This document shows positions 1 to 7,755 of a stretch of 64,000 bases of DNA, one piece after another. Made by a program: the position numbers and the translations under genes. Each line of letters starts with the position of its first letter. Position 1 is the first letter of the stretch. The notes beneath the pieces are model-generated. The model was not told the DNA's origin, ran no database searches, and saw only the letters and a program-made list of their open reading frames with translations. Source of the stretch: Thermalbibacter longus (lineage in GTDB: Bacteria > Chloroflexota > Chloroflexia > Thermomicrobiales > Thermomicrobiaceae); assembly GCF_023806485.1 (NCBI RefSeq), contig NZ_JAMSLR010000012.1, positions 27,838 through 91,837 of the forward strand, given 5' to 3'.

Positions 1-102
1 TCAGAGCTGCCGCTGGGCTTCCCAGCGCGGCGGCACGCTGAGTACAGCGCGCGTTGTGCGCGTCCGCGCGTCCAGGTAGTCCGAGGAGGTGCAGGCGAGC
101 GG

Positions 103-273
103 TCAGAAGAGGCCCGCCTTGAGATAGGCGAGGCCGAAGAGGAGCGAGACCAGGAGCAGCGTCACCAGCACGCCGAGCAGCGCCGGGAGCCAGGCTGAAC
201 CACGAGCGCTTGCCCCCTCCGGCATCTCAGCCGGGTCGTTGACTTGTGGCCGGTCTGGCCCAGTCTCGACCAT
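103..273 (-). CDS. Small single-helix membrane protein, 56 aa
   Basis: ATG at 273 is preceded by a good ribosome site (GGAGGCG about 8 bases upstream); TGA at 103-105. The product begins MVETGPDRPQ, has a polar N-terminal half of about 27 residues, then one hydrophobic helix (about residues 29-50), and ends YLKAGLF. It has the same length and layout as the 56-aa protein at 43853-44023 (starts MVESPDERSG, ends NVPLFGR), which sits in a heme-copper respiratory cluster. I infer a small accessory subunit of a respiratory complex, whose other genes might lie beyond the window start (this gene reads toward position 1). The remaining 102 bases downstream show no convincing start codon. Family not recognised. 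Confidence 0.55.
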   Translation of the reverse strand: MVETGPDRPQVNDPAEMPEGASARGSAWLPALLGVLVTLLLVSLLFGLAYLKAGLF

Positions 274-462
274 GGCGCACGCCTCCGCAGCCTGGCCCCT
301 CGGATCGTCCCGGACGTCCTTCCCGGCCTAGCCGGAGACCTTCGTCGGTCTCCTGTCCCCGTACAGCACAGCATGCCGGTCTAGAGCCATAGCGGCGGCC
401 GGAACCCTAAGCGGCACCGGACAGGCCCCGGCCCGGGAAGGAGCCCACCGAGCGCGGCAGCG

Positions 463-936
463 CTAGCGCGCTCGCTGCTCGTAGAGCTGGCGGGTGAGCA
501 TCGCCTGCCCGATATGCTCGCGGTTGTGCCCGATCGCATGCAAGACCCACCACGCGCCTGGGAAGCGCCGGTTCAGCCGGTCGCCGGCGGGCGCGCGCAC
601 GGTGGCCAGATCTTCTTCGGTCAGGCGGTCGATCCGGGCCATCGACTCACCCTCGACCGAGTCGATCAACTGCAGCAGGGATGTAGCGTCCGGCGCCTGG
701 TAGCGGAAGGCCGCCTCGCGGTCACGCTGGAGCGTCTCGCCCAGCGCAGCGGCCAGCAGGTAGCGCTCGGCGTCGAGCAGGTGCGCGTACAGCACTGCGA
801 TCGAGTTCATCTCCGCGCCCGGCGACCAGTTCAGCGCCTCGGCATCCAGCCCCTGGATCAACTCGCGCATCACCTGGTGCTGGTCGCGCAGCGCCTGCCG
901 GAGGCCATCCCGCAGCGCCTCCATCCCCTGAGCCAT
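463..936 (-). CDS. DinB-fold protein
   Basis: 157 aa from the ATG at 934-936, chosen because GGAAGGAGG lies at 941-949; the GTG at 954 would place that site inside the gene. DinB/YfiT-type four-helix bundle: the histidine in YAHLLDAERY and the pair in HNREHIGQAM fit the usual three-histidine metal site of this superfamily. Members are metal-dependent transferases or of unknown function, often using thiol cofactors. Here no substrate can be assigned. It lies 21 bases downstream of rsgA on the same strand and is probably co-transcribed with it. Confidence 0.8.
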   Translation of the reverse strand: MAQGMEALRDGLRQALRDQHQVMRELIQGLDAEALNWSPGAEMNSIAVLYAHLLDAERYLLAAALGETLQRDREAAFRYQAPDATSLLQLIDSVEGESMARIDRLTEEDLATVRAPAGDRLNRRFPGAWWVLHAIGHNREHIGQAMLTRQLYEQRAR

Positions 937-957
937 CCGTGTCCTCCTTCCCACGTC

Positions 958-1902
958 TCACCGGCGCGAGCGACGCCACCCCTCGGCGCGCTCCTCTTCC
1001 ATGAGCTGCTCCAAAAGTCCCTGGTAGCTCGCATAGCGGCCCGCGTCGATGGCACCCGACTCGACCGCCGCCCGCACGGCGCAACCAGGCTCGGCGAGGT
1101 GCCGGCAGTCGGCATAGTAGCACGCCCCGAGATAGGGGCGGAATTCAGGGAAGCAGCGATCCAGTTCGCTGGACTCGACACCCCACAGCCCCAGGGTACC
1201 GATGCCCGGAGTATCGGCGATGAAGGTCTGCTCGTCGAGCTGGATCAGCGAGGTCACCGTGGTGGTGTGGCGACCGCGACCTGTCGCCTCGCTGAGCTCG
1301 CCGATCCGGATGTCCAGGTCTGGCCGGAAGGCCTTCACCAGGCTGGACTTGCCGACACCCGAAGGGCCGGCGAGCGCCGAGAGCTTGCCAGCGAGACAGG
1401 ACCACAGCTCCTCCAGACCAGCGCCGGTAAGCGCGCTCGTCTCGACGACCCGGTAGCCGGCTCGGCGATACGGGTCGAAGAGCCGGCGCTTGGCGCCGTC
1501 GTCGAGGTCGATCTTGTTGACGCAGACGACCGCTGGGATCTCCTGCGCCTCAGCGATCACCAAGAAGCGGTCGAGCATCGGCAGGCTCGGCTCGGGTTGG
1601 GCGACCGCGAACACCGCCACGAGCTGGTCCAGGTTAGCCACGATGACCTGCTCGGCGTCCTCCGCGCCACGGGCACGCCGGGAGAGCGCCCGCGTCCGCG
1701 GCGCCACCGCCTCGATCACGCCCTCACCCGGCGCGACCCGGCGCACCTCGACTCGATCGCCGACCGCGACGAGATCGGTCTTGCGCCGCTCGCGCTTCAG
1801 GCTGCCCCGCACGACGCAGCGGAGCACGCCTTCCGGTGTCAGGACGTCGTAGTACTGCCCGTAGCCCCGAATTACGAGGTTCGGCGGCCAGCCCGATCTC
1901 AC
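958..1902 (-). CDS. rsgA: Ribosome small subunit-dependent GTPase A
   Basis: 314 aa, GTG start with GGAAGG just upstream. Circularly permuted GTPase of 30S maturation: N-terminal OB-fold, then the G4 motif (VNKIDLDD) ahead of the P-loop (GPSGVGKSS), then a G3-like DTPG motif (ADTPGIGT). The C-terminal zinc region CYYADCRHLAEPGCAV shows the family's Cys-His-Cys pattern. RsgA checks the decoding centre and releases RbfA from the immature 30S subunit; it acts in the cytoplasm. Length is normal for the family. First gene of a probable two-gene unit with the DinB-fold gene. Confidence 0.95.
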   Translation of the reverse strand: MRSGWPPNLVIRGYGQYYDVLTPEGVLRCVVRGSLKRERRKTDLVAVGDRVEVRRVAPGEGVIEAVAPRTRALSRRARGAEDAEQVIVANLDQLVAVFAVAQPEPSLPMLDRFLVIAEAQEIPAVVCVNKIDLDDGAKRRLFDPYRRAGYRVVETSALTGAGLEELWSCLAGKLSALAGPSGVGKSSLVKAFRPDLDIRIGELSEATGRGRHTTTVTSLIQLDEQTFIADTPGIGTLGLWGVESSELDRCFPEFRPYLGACYYADCRHLAEPGCAVRAAVESGAIDAGRYASYQGLLEQLMEEERAEGWRRSRR

Positions 1903-2021
1903 CTCACACCTTCCGCCGCGCAGCAGCTCCGGCGCTAGCCCTACTCACGCATCTCTCTGTCGCATCGCTGCGAGTCTACCAGGCGGCGAGCGCTGCGGCA
2001 GTCAGGACGGCTCGAGACCAG

Positions 2022-3008
2022 CTAGCGCTCAGGCCCACCGGCGGCAACCGGCACGGTCGCCTCGGTGGCAGCCCGCAACGTCTCGGCTTCGGCCGGCCGC
2101 GTTGCCGGTAGCGGCAGGGCATGCAGCACGAGGTAGCAGAGGCTACCGAAGAGCAGCGCCACGATGCCCGAGTGCGCCAGAGACGAGGCGAGGCTGAGCC
2201 GGCTGAAAACGAGCGCGGCGCCGCTCGCCGATTGTGCCAGCACTAGCCCCAGCGCGATCAGGCTTCCCCAGAAGAGGTCCGGCCGTTGCCGACGCCAGCG
2301 AGCCGCGTAGATCGCCAGGACGGCCAGCAGCAGCGTGCCGGCCAGGGCCGCCAGGCGGTGCAAGAACACGATGCCCACCGGCCCGGAGAACCCGGGAAGG
2401 AGCTGTCCCTGGCAGAGCGGCCAGTCCAGACAGGCCAGGCTGGCATTGGTATGGCGGACGTAAGCGCCGAGGTAGACGATCAGATACGTGAAGCCGACGG
2501 AGCCCCACGCGAGCGCCGCAAAGCCAGGCGGCAGCGGCGATAGGCGGTACCGCTCGCTGCGGCCCTCCTCTAGGAGCACCACCGCCATCAGCAGCACGCT
2601 GGCGAAGGCGGTGAGAGAGACGCCGAAGTGGAGTGCCATCACCAGCGGTGACTGCGGCGCCAGAACCGCCCAGGCGCCCAGGCCGGACTGCACCAGGAGC
2701 GTCAGCACCATCAGCGGCAGGAGCACCTGGATCTCCCGCCGCCGACGCCAGTACAGGAGGACACCGACAGCGAGACCGGCCATCAGTATCCCCTCGATGC
2801 CGGTGATCAGGCGGTGGCTGTATTCGATCAGCGCCGGCGGTGAAAGCGGCGGGATGAGCCGGCCATGACAGAGCGGCCAAGAGCGCCCGCAGCCCTCGCC
2901 GGAGCCGGTCGTCGTCACGGTCGCTCCGAGCATCACCACCAGGAACATCCCGACCGCCGTCGCGACGGCTAGCCGCCGCACCAGGCGTCGCCCGCGCCCT
3001 TCGACCAT
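2022..3008 (-). CDS. ctaA: Heme A synthase (stand-alone COX15/CtaA)
   Basis: 328 aa from the ATG at 3006-3008, with GGGAGGT about 8 bases upstream; a GTG at 3041 is possible but poorly placed. About eight membrane helices in two four-helix halves. Each half has the paired cysteines of the family (CGRSWPLC near the N-terminus, CLDWPLC in the second half), and the heme-ligand histidines are visible in EYSHR, LHFG, FLHR and LAHSG. It converts heme O to heme A for heme-copper enzymes. A second copy, fused to CtaB, is at 39552-41360, so this genome has at least two heme A synthases. Flanked by rsgA and an unrelated wHTH gene. Confidence 0.92.
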   Translation of the reverse strand: MVEGRGRRLVRRLAVATAVGMFLVVMLGATVTTTGSGEGCGRSWPLCHGRLIPPLSPPALIEYSHRLITGIEGILMAGLAVGVLLYWRRRREIQVLLPLMVLTLLVQSGLGAWAVLAPQSPLVMALHFGVSLTAFASVLLMAVVLLEEGRSERYRLSPLPPGFAALAWGSVGFTYLIVYLGAYVRHTNASLACLDWPLCQGQLLPGFSGPVGIVFLHRLAALAGTLLLAVLAIYAARWRRQRPDLFWGSLIALGLVLAQSASGAALVFSRLSLASSLAHSGIVALLFGSLCYLVLHALPLPATRPAEAETLRAATEATVPVAAGGPER

Positions 3009-3255
3009 CGGTTGCCTACCTCCCGCCCGCTCGGCCGGCACGGGCCGGCCCGCGCCGGTTCCGTCACCGCGCTCAAGGATAGCGCGGGTGGATGGCGACG
3101 GCCCGGTGGCGAGAGCAGCCGCGCAAGCGAGAGGGCGAGGACACCAAGCCGGGCCCTAGGAGACCGGCCAGCCCGCAGCGAACCGGAGCCTGAACCGGCG
3201 GCACGAGCGATGGCCCGCGTATGCTGAAGCCTTATGGGCTGCTCGGCCCTACGGA

Positions 3256-3990
3256 TCAGGCGCTCCGCCGCTCGCCTGGCAGCAGGCCGATCAGGCGGAG
3301 GAAGGACTCGATCTTCTCGAGCTCCCAGAGGCTCATGTCCACCGTCACCGTGAGCGAGATGCCGGCCTCGCCGGGCAGAGTCCAGCGCTGCGCCTGGGGG
3401 TACCCGGGTGACGCTGGCGCGAACTCCGCCGCTGACGCTTCGTCCGGCTGCGCGGCTTCTTCAGCCCGCAGCGCCTGGACACGCGCGGCCAACTCCGGAG
3501 CCAGCACCAACCGCGAGGGCTGCCCCCGAACCCCGCGCCGGAACAGCCCGAGCCCAGCCTCGTCGGCCAGCCGGAAGAAGAACGTGCGCGCTTCCTCCAC
3601 GCGGTTCCGGGGCTGGCCTAGGCGCATGTCGACCTGCCACACCCGCTCGACCCAGGGGGCATCGACCACGCTGAGCCCTTCGGCCAGTGCCCGCTCGAGG
3701 ACGACCCCGTAGGGCGGATACTGGAGGATCGCTCGAGCGAGCTCGAGCCGCCGCTCGTCGTCGCTCGTTGCGTAGGCCAGTCGCCGGCCAGCTTCGGTCA
3801 GCCGGATCTCCGCCCCGTCGTCCCGGCTGATCAGGCCGAGCTGCTCGAGGGCGTTCAACGTCTCCCGCAGGGTCTCGCCGCCGCCGAGCCGCGCTTCCAG
3901 CGCCGCGCGCTCGATCCCCTTGCCCTTAGCGTACTCCAGCACCTGAAAGAGCAGTCTCGGCTCGGTACGGTACGGGAGAAGGATATCCAT
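3256..3990 (-). CDS. Winged-helix protein of unknown function
   Basis: 244 aa from the ATG at 3988-3990, which has GGAGGAA six bases upstream; further in-frame upstream codons lack a ribosome site. Residues about 10-75 look like a winged helix (LLFQVLEYAKGKGIERAALE, then LGLISRDDG and LTEAGRRLA). A helical middle follows, then a polar Ala/Glu/Pro linker and a short C-terminal module rich in strands and one helix (SLTVTVDMSLWELEKIESFL). I do not recognise the family; the layout resembles DUF5343-like proteins, but that is a guess. It lies divergent to the initiator-like gene, separated by a long non-coding region. Confidence 0.65.
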   Translation of the reverse strand: MDILLPYRTEPRLLFQVLEYAKGKGIERAALEARLGGGETLRETLNALEQLGLISRDDGAEIRLTEAGRRLAYATSDDERRLELARAILQYPPYGVVLERALAEGLSVVDAPWVERVWQVDMRLGQPRNRVEEARTFFFRLADEAGLGLFRRGVRGQPSRLVLAPELAARVQALRAEEAAQPDEASAAEFAPASPGYPQAQRWTLPGEAGISLTVTVDMSLWELEKIESFLRLIGLLPGERRSA

Positions 3991-4591
3991 GCATTCCTCC
4001 GTTTCGATCACGTCGATGACGCGTGCTGCGTGACCATCGATTACCTCAAGTATCCCAAGCCGAAGAGTACTCGTCAAGCGATGCTCGATCGTGTGATTCG
4101 TCACGCAACTGCAATCGGCACGCATGCGAGACGAATGACGGAGGATAGCGGCCCAGCGATCCGCTACCGGCCCACCCGGCACGAGCAGCAGCGCGCACTC
4201 GTGCTCCCGCCCGGACCCGCGATACCAGGTATCGGCCTGGTCTTGCTCGTGGCGCGGGCCGGCCCGCCCGATGAAGGAGCAGCGAGCCGCATCCGCAAGG
4301 CCCGCAACGCCGCCAGGGTCGCACTCGCCAGCGGAGCCTTCGCTGGCGCACGTAGCACTCTCCCGAGACCTCGACCGGAGCGCGTCCAGCCCTCGACCTG
4401 CCTCGCCACGAAGGCCCGAGGGGCGATCGCCTCGACCGTCCCGATCGATCGGGGCGCAGCCTCAGCCACTCCCCAGAGACGCATGCCGTATCGACCTCTC
4501 GGCCTCCTCGGAGCGCGAGCCGCACGGCCGAAGGGCCGAGGAGATACCCCCCCAGCCAGACAATCGCCACCGAACCCCTTCGGCGCACGCA

Positions 4592-4634
4592 GCGGCTTCG
4601 AGCCGCAGCGATGGCCCGCGCAGGCCATCGCTGC
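4592..4634. repeat. Two adjacent hairpins
   Basis: GCGGCT-tcg-AGCCGC at 4592-4606 is directly abutted by GCAGCGATGGCC-(6)-GGCCATCGCTGC at 4605-4634, a perfect 12-bp stem. No T-run follows, so a simple terminator is not supported. Confidence 0.6.
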
Positions 4635-4756
4635 TCCGCCCGCGTCACAGCCTGCAGCGTGCCGCGCGACCATGCCCGCCGCCTAGAGGGCAGCGCGACG
4701 GCAGCCTCGCGCCAGCGCTGGCAATCGTCACTCGCGTTGGACAATAACTCCAGTGA

Positions 4757-4784
4757 TACTTGGTTCAAAGAGAATACCAAAGTA
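4757..4784. promoter_or_regulatory. Candidate operator upstream of the initiator-like gene
   Basis: TACTTGGT at 4757-4764 is mirrored by ACCAAAGTA at 4776-4784 (one extra A in the right arm), ending just before the -35 element at 4786. The position suits autoregulation or repressor binding. No regulator is identified. Confidence 0.4.
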
Positions 4785-4785
4785 C

Positions 4786-4815
4786 TTGAGATACCACGTG
4801 GGAGCATGTTAGACT
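4786..4815 (+). promoter_or_regulatory. Sigma-70-like promoter for the initiator-like gene
   Basis: TTGAGA at 4786-4791 and TAGACT at 4810-4815 with an 18-base spacer (5/6 and 4/6 to consensus). Transcription would begin near 4822, after the GTG at 4816, which favours translation from the GTG at 4867. Confidence 0.5.
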
Positions 4816-4866
4816 GTGGCTGGCGGCGATGCGAGCGGAGGCCCATGCCCAGGCGAGGGAGAGCGG

Positions 4867-6933
4867 GTGGCCAGAACGGAGGACCAACCCAGCGGCGCGC
4901 CGGCGCCACCGCGGCCCCGCGCTAGCTCCGGTCGCGCGCGGGCTCAGGACGCCCAGCCGGAGCGGTCGGGCGAGGATGCCCGCCGCCGCGGCTGGTTCTG
5001 GCACTGGAACACCATCATCACCCAGTTCGCGCCGCTGATCGGCCTGAAGGGGGTCGGGCTCCTCAACTCCTACACCGTCTGGACTGACCGCCGCGACGAT
5101 TCGCCCTACCACGGCTATGCCTTCCCCAGCCAACAGGCTGAGGCCACCTTCTACGGAGAGGAGCGCGCTGAACTGATCACCATCAACAAGATCCTGGTCG
5201 CCCTCGACCTGATCGAGATCCGCAAGGAGATGGTCACCCGCGCCGACGAGGCCGGCCGCCGCTGGAAAGTGCCCCACAACTTCTACCGGGTGAAGGATCG
5301 ACCGGACGGCTTCGCGCTCACGCCCGAGGCCGTCCTCCGCGTCGTCGAGCTGGCCGCCCGCGACCAGGCGGTCTACCGCTACATCCGCCACATCTTCTCC
5401 ACTCGCTTCGCGCCGATCGACCGCGACAACGTCTGGCACCAGATCCTGCCGCTCGTGCGGCAGCACCCCACCTGGCAGCGGCTGGCTGCGCGCGCCGCCG
5501 ACGAGGAGGCTCGCGCCTCCGCTCGTACCCGCGCCGGCCACGCCCGGCGCCGCCAGCTCCAGTCACCTGAGGCAGTGACTGATAGTCATGACCGGCCAGC
5601 AGAGAGCGAGGCACCTCTCAGCTCTGTTGGTGGGAGCAACCATGGTTCACAGCCCGCTGTTGCACCGAGCAACAACGGTCCGCCGGCGGGTGTTGCCCGG
5701 AGCAACAGTGGTTCGGCCGCTCTCGAGGAAGGCAGTGTTGATGGGCGCAACGAAGATCGGAGGAGCAGCGTTGCACAGTCCAACACGACGTATAACCAAG
5801 AGCAAGTCACTACTACCACGACTGAGCGTATCGATCACGAGGGCGATCCTCGCGAGGCTGTGCCACCCGCTCCGGCCACCGTTAGCCGATTGCTGCCCCC
5901 AGCCGAGCTCGCGTCCGGCCCACTGCCCGAGCCTTCGCCCGAGGTGGTCACCTGCTACGAGGCCGCCAACGGCCGCCCGGCGACACCGCTCGAGCGCCAG
6001 CTCCTCGGTGAGCTCGAACGGGAGTTCAGCGAGGCGGTTCGGTCGCGAGGCGCCGAGCCCTCGGACTGGCTGGTGGCAGCCATCCGCGAGGCGGTCAGCA
6101 GCGGGTCGAGCTTCGTCGCGCCGAAGCGGATCCGCGAGATCCTGGCCCGCTGGGTCGCGGAGGGCGTTCCCGGCTCGTCCGGGCCGATTGGGGTCTTCCC
6201 CGAGCAAGGGGATGATCCGGTTCGGCCGGGCTCGCCGGCAGACGGACGCGAGGTGAACACGAGCGATGGGCCGTCCCTGGTGCGGATGCTGGATTCGACT
6301 TCCGTGCCGCCCCGTGGATCGCGGCTCCGTCGTGGCCAGCAGATCGATGCTCGTCGCGCGATGCAACGCCCGATAAGTGGCTCGTCCCTCGAGGCGCAGG
6401 GGGCGATCGACCCGGGATCGCCAGCGAGCGGGCCGGAGTTCGCCTCGCTCCCGCCGGAGGTCGTCCAGCGGCTGGCTACCGCGCTGACCGCCGCCCTCGG
6501 TATCCCGATCCAGTTCGTGACCCCTGCATCGCAAGAGACTGCTCCTCTACACCCGCCGCCGGCCACGGCCGCCCTCCCTGATATGCCCACCGTGCCGCCT
6601 GTCCACCTGCCGGGCGGGCTCACCAACCACCAGCTCTGGGCGATGGCCCAGGAGTTGCTGCAGGCGCGGCTTTCGGCCGCGAGCTTCGAGAGCTGGATCC
6701 GGCCCGCCGTGCTCCTGGGTGTGTCGGAGAGCGGCGACTTCCTCGTCGGCGCGCCGAGCCAGGCAGCCTGCCGACGGCTAGAGGGACGCCTCCGGCCTGC
6801 CGTCGAAGTGGCGCTCTCGGAACTGCTCGGCCGGCCGGTCGCTATCCGAGCGGTCGTCCTCCAGGAGTGGTTCCGCCGCGCGGGCGTCGATCGCTCGCCT
6901 GAGCAGGACGAGTCACCCGCTTCACCGGGCTAG
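4867..6933 (+). CDS. Replication-initiator-like protein: winged helix, DnaD-like and DnaA domain-I-like domains
   Basis: 688 aa from the GTG at 4867 (GAGGGAG five bases upstream, start downstream of the promoter); a GTG at 4816 would add 17 residues. Three modules are visible. Residues about 43-140 form a winged-helix-like domain (WFWHWNTIITQFAPLIGLKG onward). Residues about 360-435 resemble the DnaD/DnaB_2 domain (CYEAANGRPATPLERQLL, then AIREAV and RIREILARW). Residues about 585-665 resemble DnaA domain I (LWAMAQELLQARLSAASFES onward, ending LLGRPVAIRAVV). There is no AAA+ ATPase and no DnaA domain IV. The linker at about 253-306 holds an 11-residue repeat (xxVAxSNxGxx) whose DNA is palindromic. 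I infer a helicase-loading or initiator accessory protein, perhaps of plasmid or integrative-element origin. Domain calls are by motif only. Confidence 0.7.
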   Translation: MARTEDQPSGAPAPPRPRASSGRARAQDAQPERSGEDARRRGWFWHWNTIITQFAPLIGLKGVGLLNSYTVWTDRRDDSPYHGYAFPSQQAEATFYGEERAELITINKILVALDLIEIRKEMVTRADEAGRRWKVPHNFYRVKDRPDGFALTPEAVLRVVELAARDQAVYRYIRHIFSTRFAPIDRDNVWHQILPLVRQHPTWQRLAARAADEEARASARTRAGHARRRQLQSPEAVTDSHDRPAESEAPLSSVGGSNHGSQPAVAPSNNGPPAGVARSNSGSAALEEGSVDGRNEDRRSSVAQSNTTYNQEQVTTTTTERIDHEGDPREAVPPAPATVSRLLPPAELASGPLPEPSPEVVTCYEAANGRPATPLERQLLGELEREFSEAVRSRGAEPSDWLVAAIREAVSSGSSFVAPKRIREILARWVAEGVPGSSGPIGVFPEQGDDPVRPGSPADGREVNTSDGPSLVRMLDSTSVPPRGSRLRRGQQIDARRAMQRPISGSSLEAQGAIDPGSPASGPEFASLPPEVVQRLATALTAALGIPIQFVTPASQETAPLHPPPATAALPDMPTVPPVHLPGGLTNHQLWAMAQELLQARLSAASFESWIRPAVLLGVSESGDFLVGAPSQAACRRLEGRLRPAVEVALSELLGRPVAIRAVVLQEWFRRAGVDRSPEQDESPASPG
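5626..5784. repeat. Five iteron-like 15-bp palindromes inside the coding sequence
   Basis: Imperfect palindromes of consensus GTTGCnCnGAGCAAC start at 5626, 5659, 5692, 5737 and 5770, so the spacings are 33, 33, 45 and 33 bp. Copies 2 and 3 are GTTGCACCGAGCAAC and GTTGCCCGGAGCAAC; copies 1, 4 and 5 differ in one arm. All spacings are multiples of three and encode an 11-aa repeat, but the conserved bases are those that make the palindrome. Confidence 0.7.
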
Positions 6934-7373
6934 CTGACTCGCGCGCCGCGCCTGGTCGGCCGCACGAACAATGCCAGCGTTCCCGCTCGGCAGCGGCCCG
7001 TGCCCGGTGCTCCCCACCGTCGAGGTCGGGGTGTGAGGGCAGGCGCGGAGGATGGCATGAGCCAGCTACGATGGCCGGGGACCAATCTCCGGGCACCGGT
7101 CCCTGGAGTGGGAGGCCCTGGTAACCACTGGGGAGGCGTGGCGATGAAGGCACACGCTCGCTTTGTGCGCCGTGCCCATTGTCCATAGCGGAACACTCGG
7201 CTGCTCTAGAACGGATGATCGTATATCTGGCGGGGCAGCTCGCCAGTGCTGGGAAGGAGGGAGACGAGGCGGATCTGAGAGAGCGCCGACCTGCCAGGAG
7301 CGTTGGGTAGCGACGTGCCGGCTCGCTGCGAGGCCTGCCGCGCAACGTTCAGGCCTGAAGAGAGGAAGCCGTC
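6934..7373. other. Intergenic, 440 bp, no feature recognised
   Basis: No gene, RNA or strong hairpin recognised. Only the ribosome site of the next gene (AGAGAGGAAG near 7360) is clear. Confidence 0.4.
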
Positions 7374-7754
7374 ATGAGCCTCGGTGTCAGAAGTGTCGGC
7401 ATCTACATGGGCGACCAGGATCGGGCCAAGGAGTTCTGGACGCAGGTGATGGGTTTCGACTTGCTCCAGGACACCCCGATGGGAAGCGGGCCGGATGCTC
7501 CTCGCTGGATCGAGGTCGCGCCGCCCGATCGGCGCGTGATCCTGGTGCTGTATACGCCGGAGGACCAGCGAGATCGGATCGGCACATTCTCCAACGTGCT
7601 CTTCGAGTGCGACGACATCCAGTGGGCCTACCAGGAGCTGGTGGCAAGGGGAGTTGAGTTCCCGGACCCGCCGCGCCAGGAATTCTGGGGCTGGTGGGCG
7701 ATGTTCCGCGATCCCGACGGGAACACCTACGGCCTCGGCCAGCGCGGTGAGTGA
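7374..7754 (+). CDS. VOC (glyoxalase/bleomycin-resistance fold) protein
   Basis: 126 aa; ATG preceded by AGAGAGGAAG. One vicinal-oxygen-chelate module: the beta-alpha-beta start VRSVGIYMGDQDRAKEFW and the typical end MFRDPDGNTYGLGQ, whose Glu/His equivalents would bind metal. The metal position usually occupied by Glu near the end is not obvious here (NTYGL). Members include glyoxalases, dioxygenases and resistance proteins, and single-module proteins of this length usually act as dimers. Stand-alone gene, convergent with the MFS gene one base away; no substrate can be assigned. Confidence 0.85.
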   Translation: MSLGVRSVGIYMGDQDRAKEFWTQVMGFDLLQDTPMGSGPDAPRWIEVAPPDRRVILVLYTPEDQRDRIGTFSNVLFECDDIQWAYQELVARGVEFPDPPRQEFWGWWAMFRDPDGNTYGLGQRGE

Positions 7755-7755
7755 G

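Larger units (their letters stand above)
3991..4866. other. Hairpin-rich non-coding region (876 bp)
   Basis: No convincing gene on either strand: open frames here have low-complexity Arg/Ala/Pro products and no ribosome sites. The DNA is full of perfect inverted repeats: CGCCAGCG/CGCTGGCG (4326-4348), CCCGATCGATCGGG near 4440, GCGGCT/AGCCGC (4592-4606) and GCAGCGATGGCC/GGCCATCGCTGC (4605-4634). The right end is AT-richer and holds a palindrome and a promoter (separate entries). Lying directly upstream of a replication-initiator-like gene, it is a candidate origin or regulatory region; that role is inference. Confidence 0.5.

Noticed and set aside
1..102. Possible C-terminal end of a minus-strand gene with stop TGA at 1-3
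   Set aside because: The frame begins right after another stop at 103-105 and has no plausible start codon, so it is at most 33 codons.
514..1938. Plus-strand frame of 474 codons over rsgA and the DinB-fold gene
   Set aside because: RsgA on the minus strand has every GTPase motif; the antisense product resembles none.
4046..4909. Minus-strand frame of 287 codons in the spacer upstream of the initiator-like gene
   Set aside because: Its product is Arg/Ala/Gly-rich and no ribosome site is present; it also overlaps the promoter and the initiator gene start.
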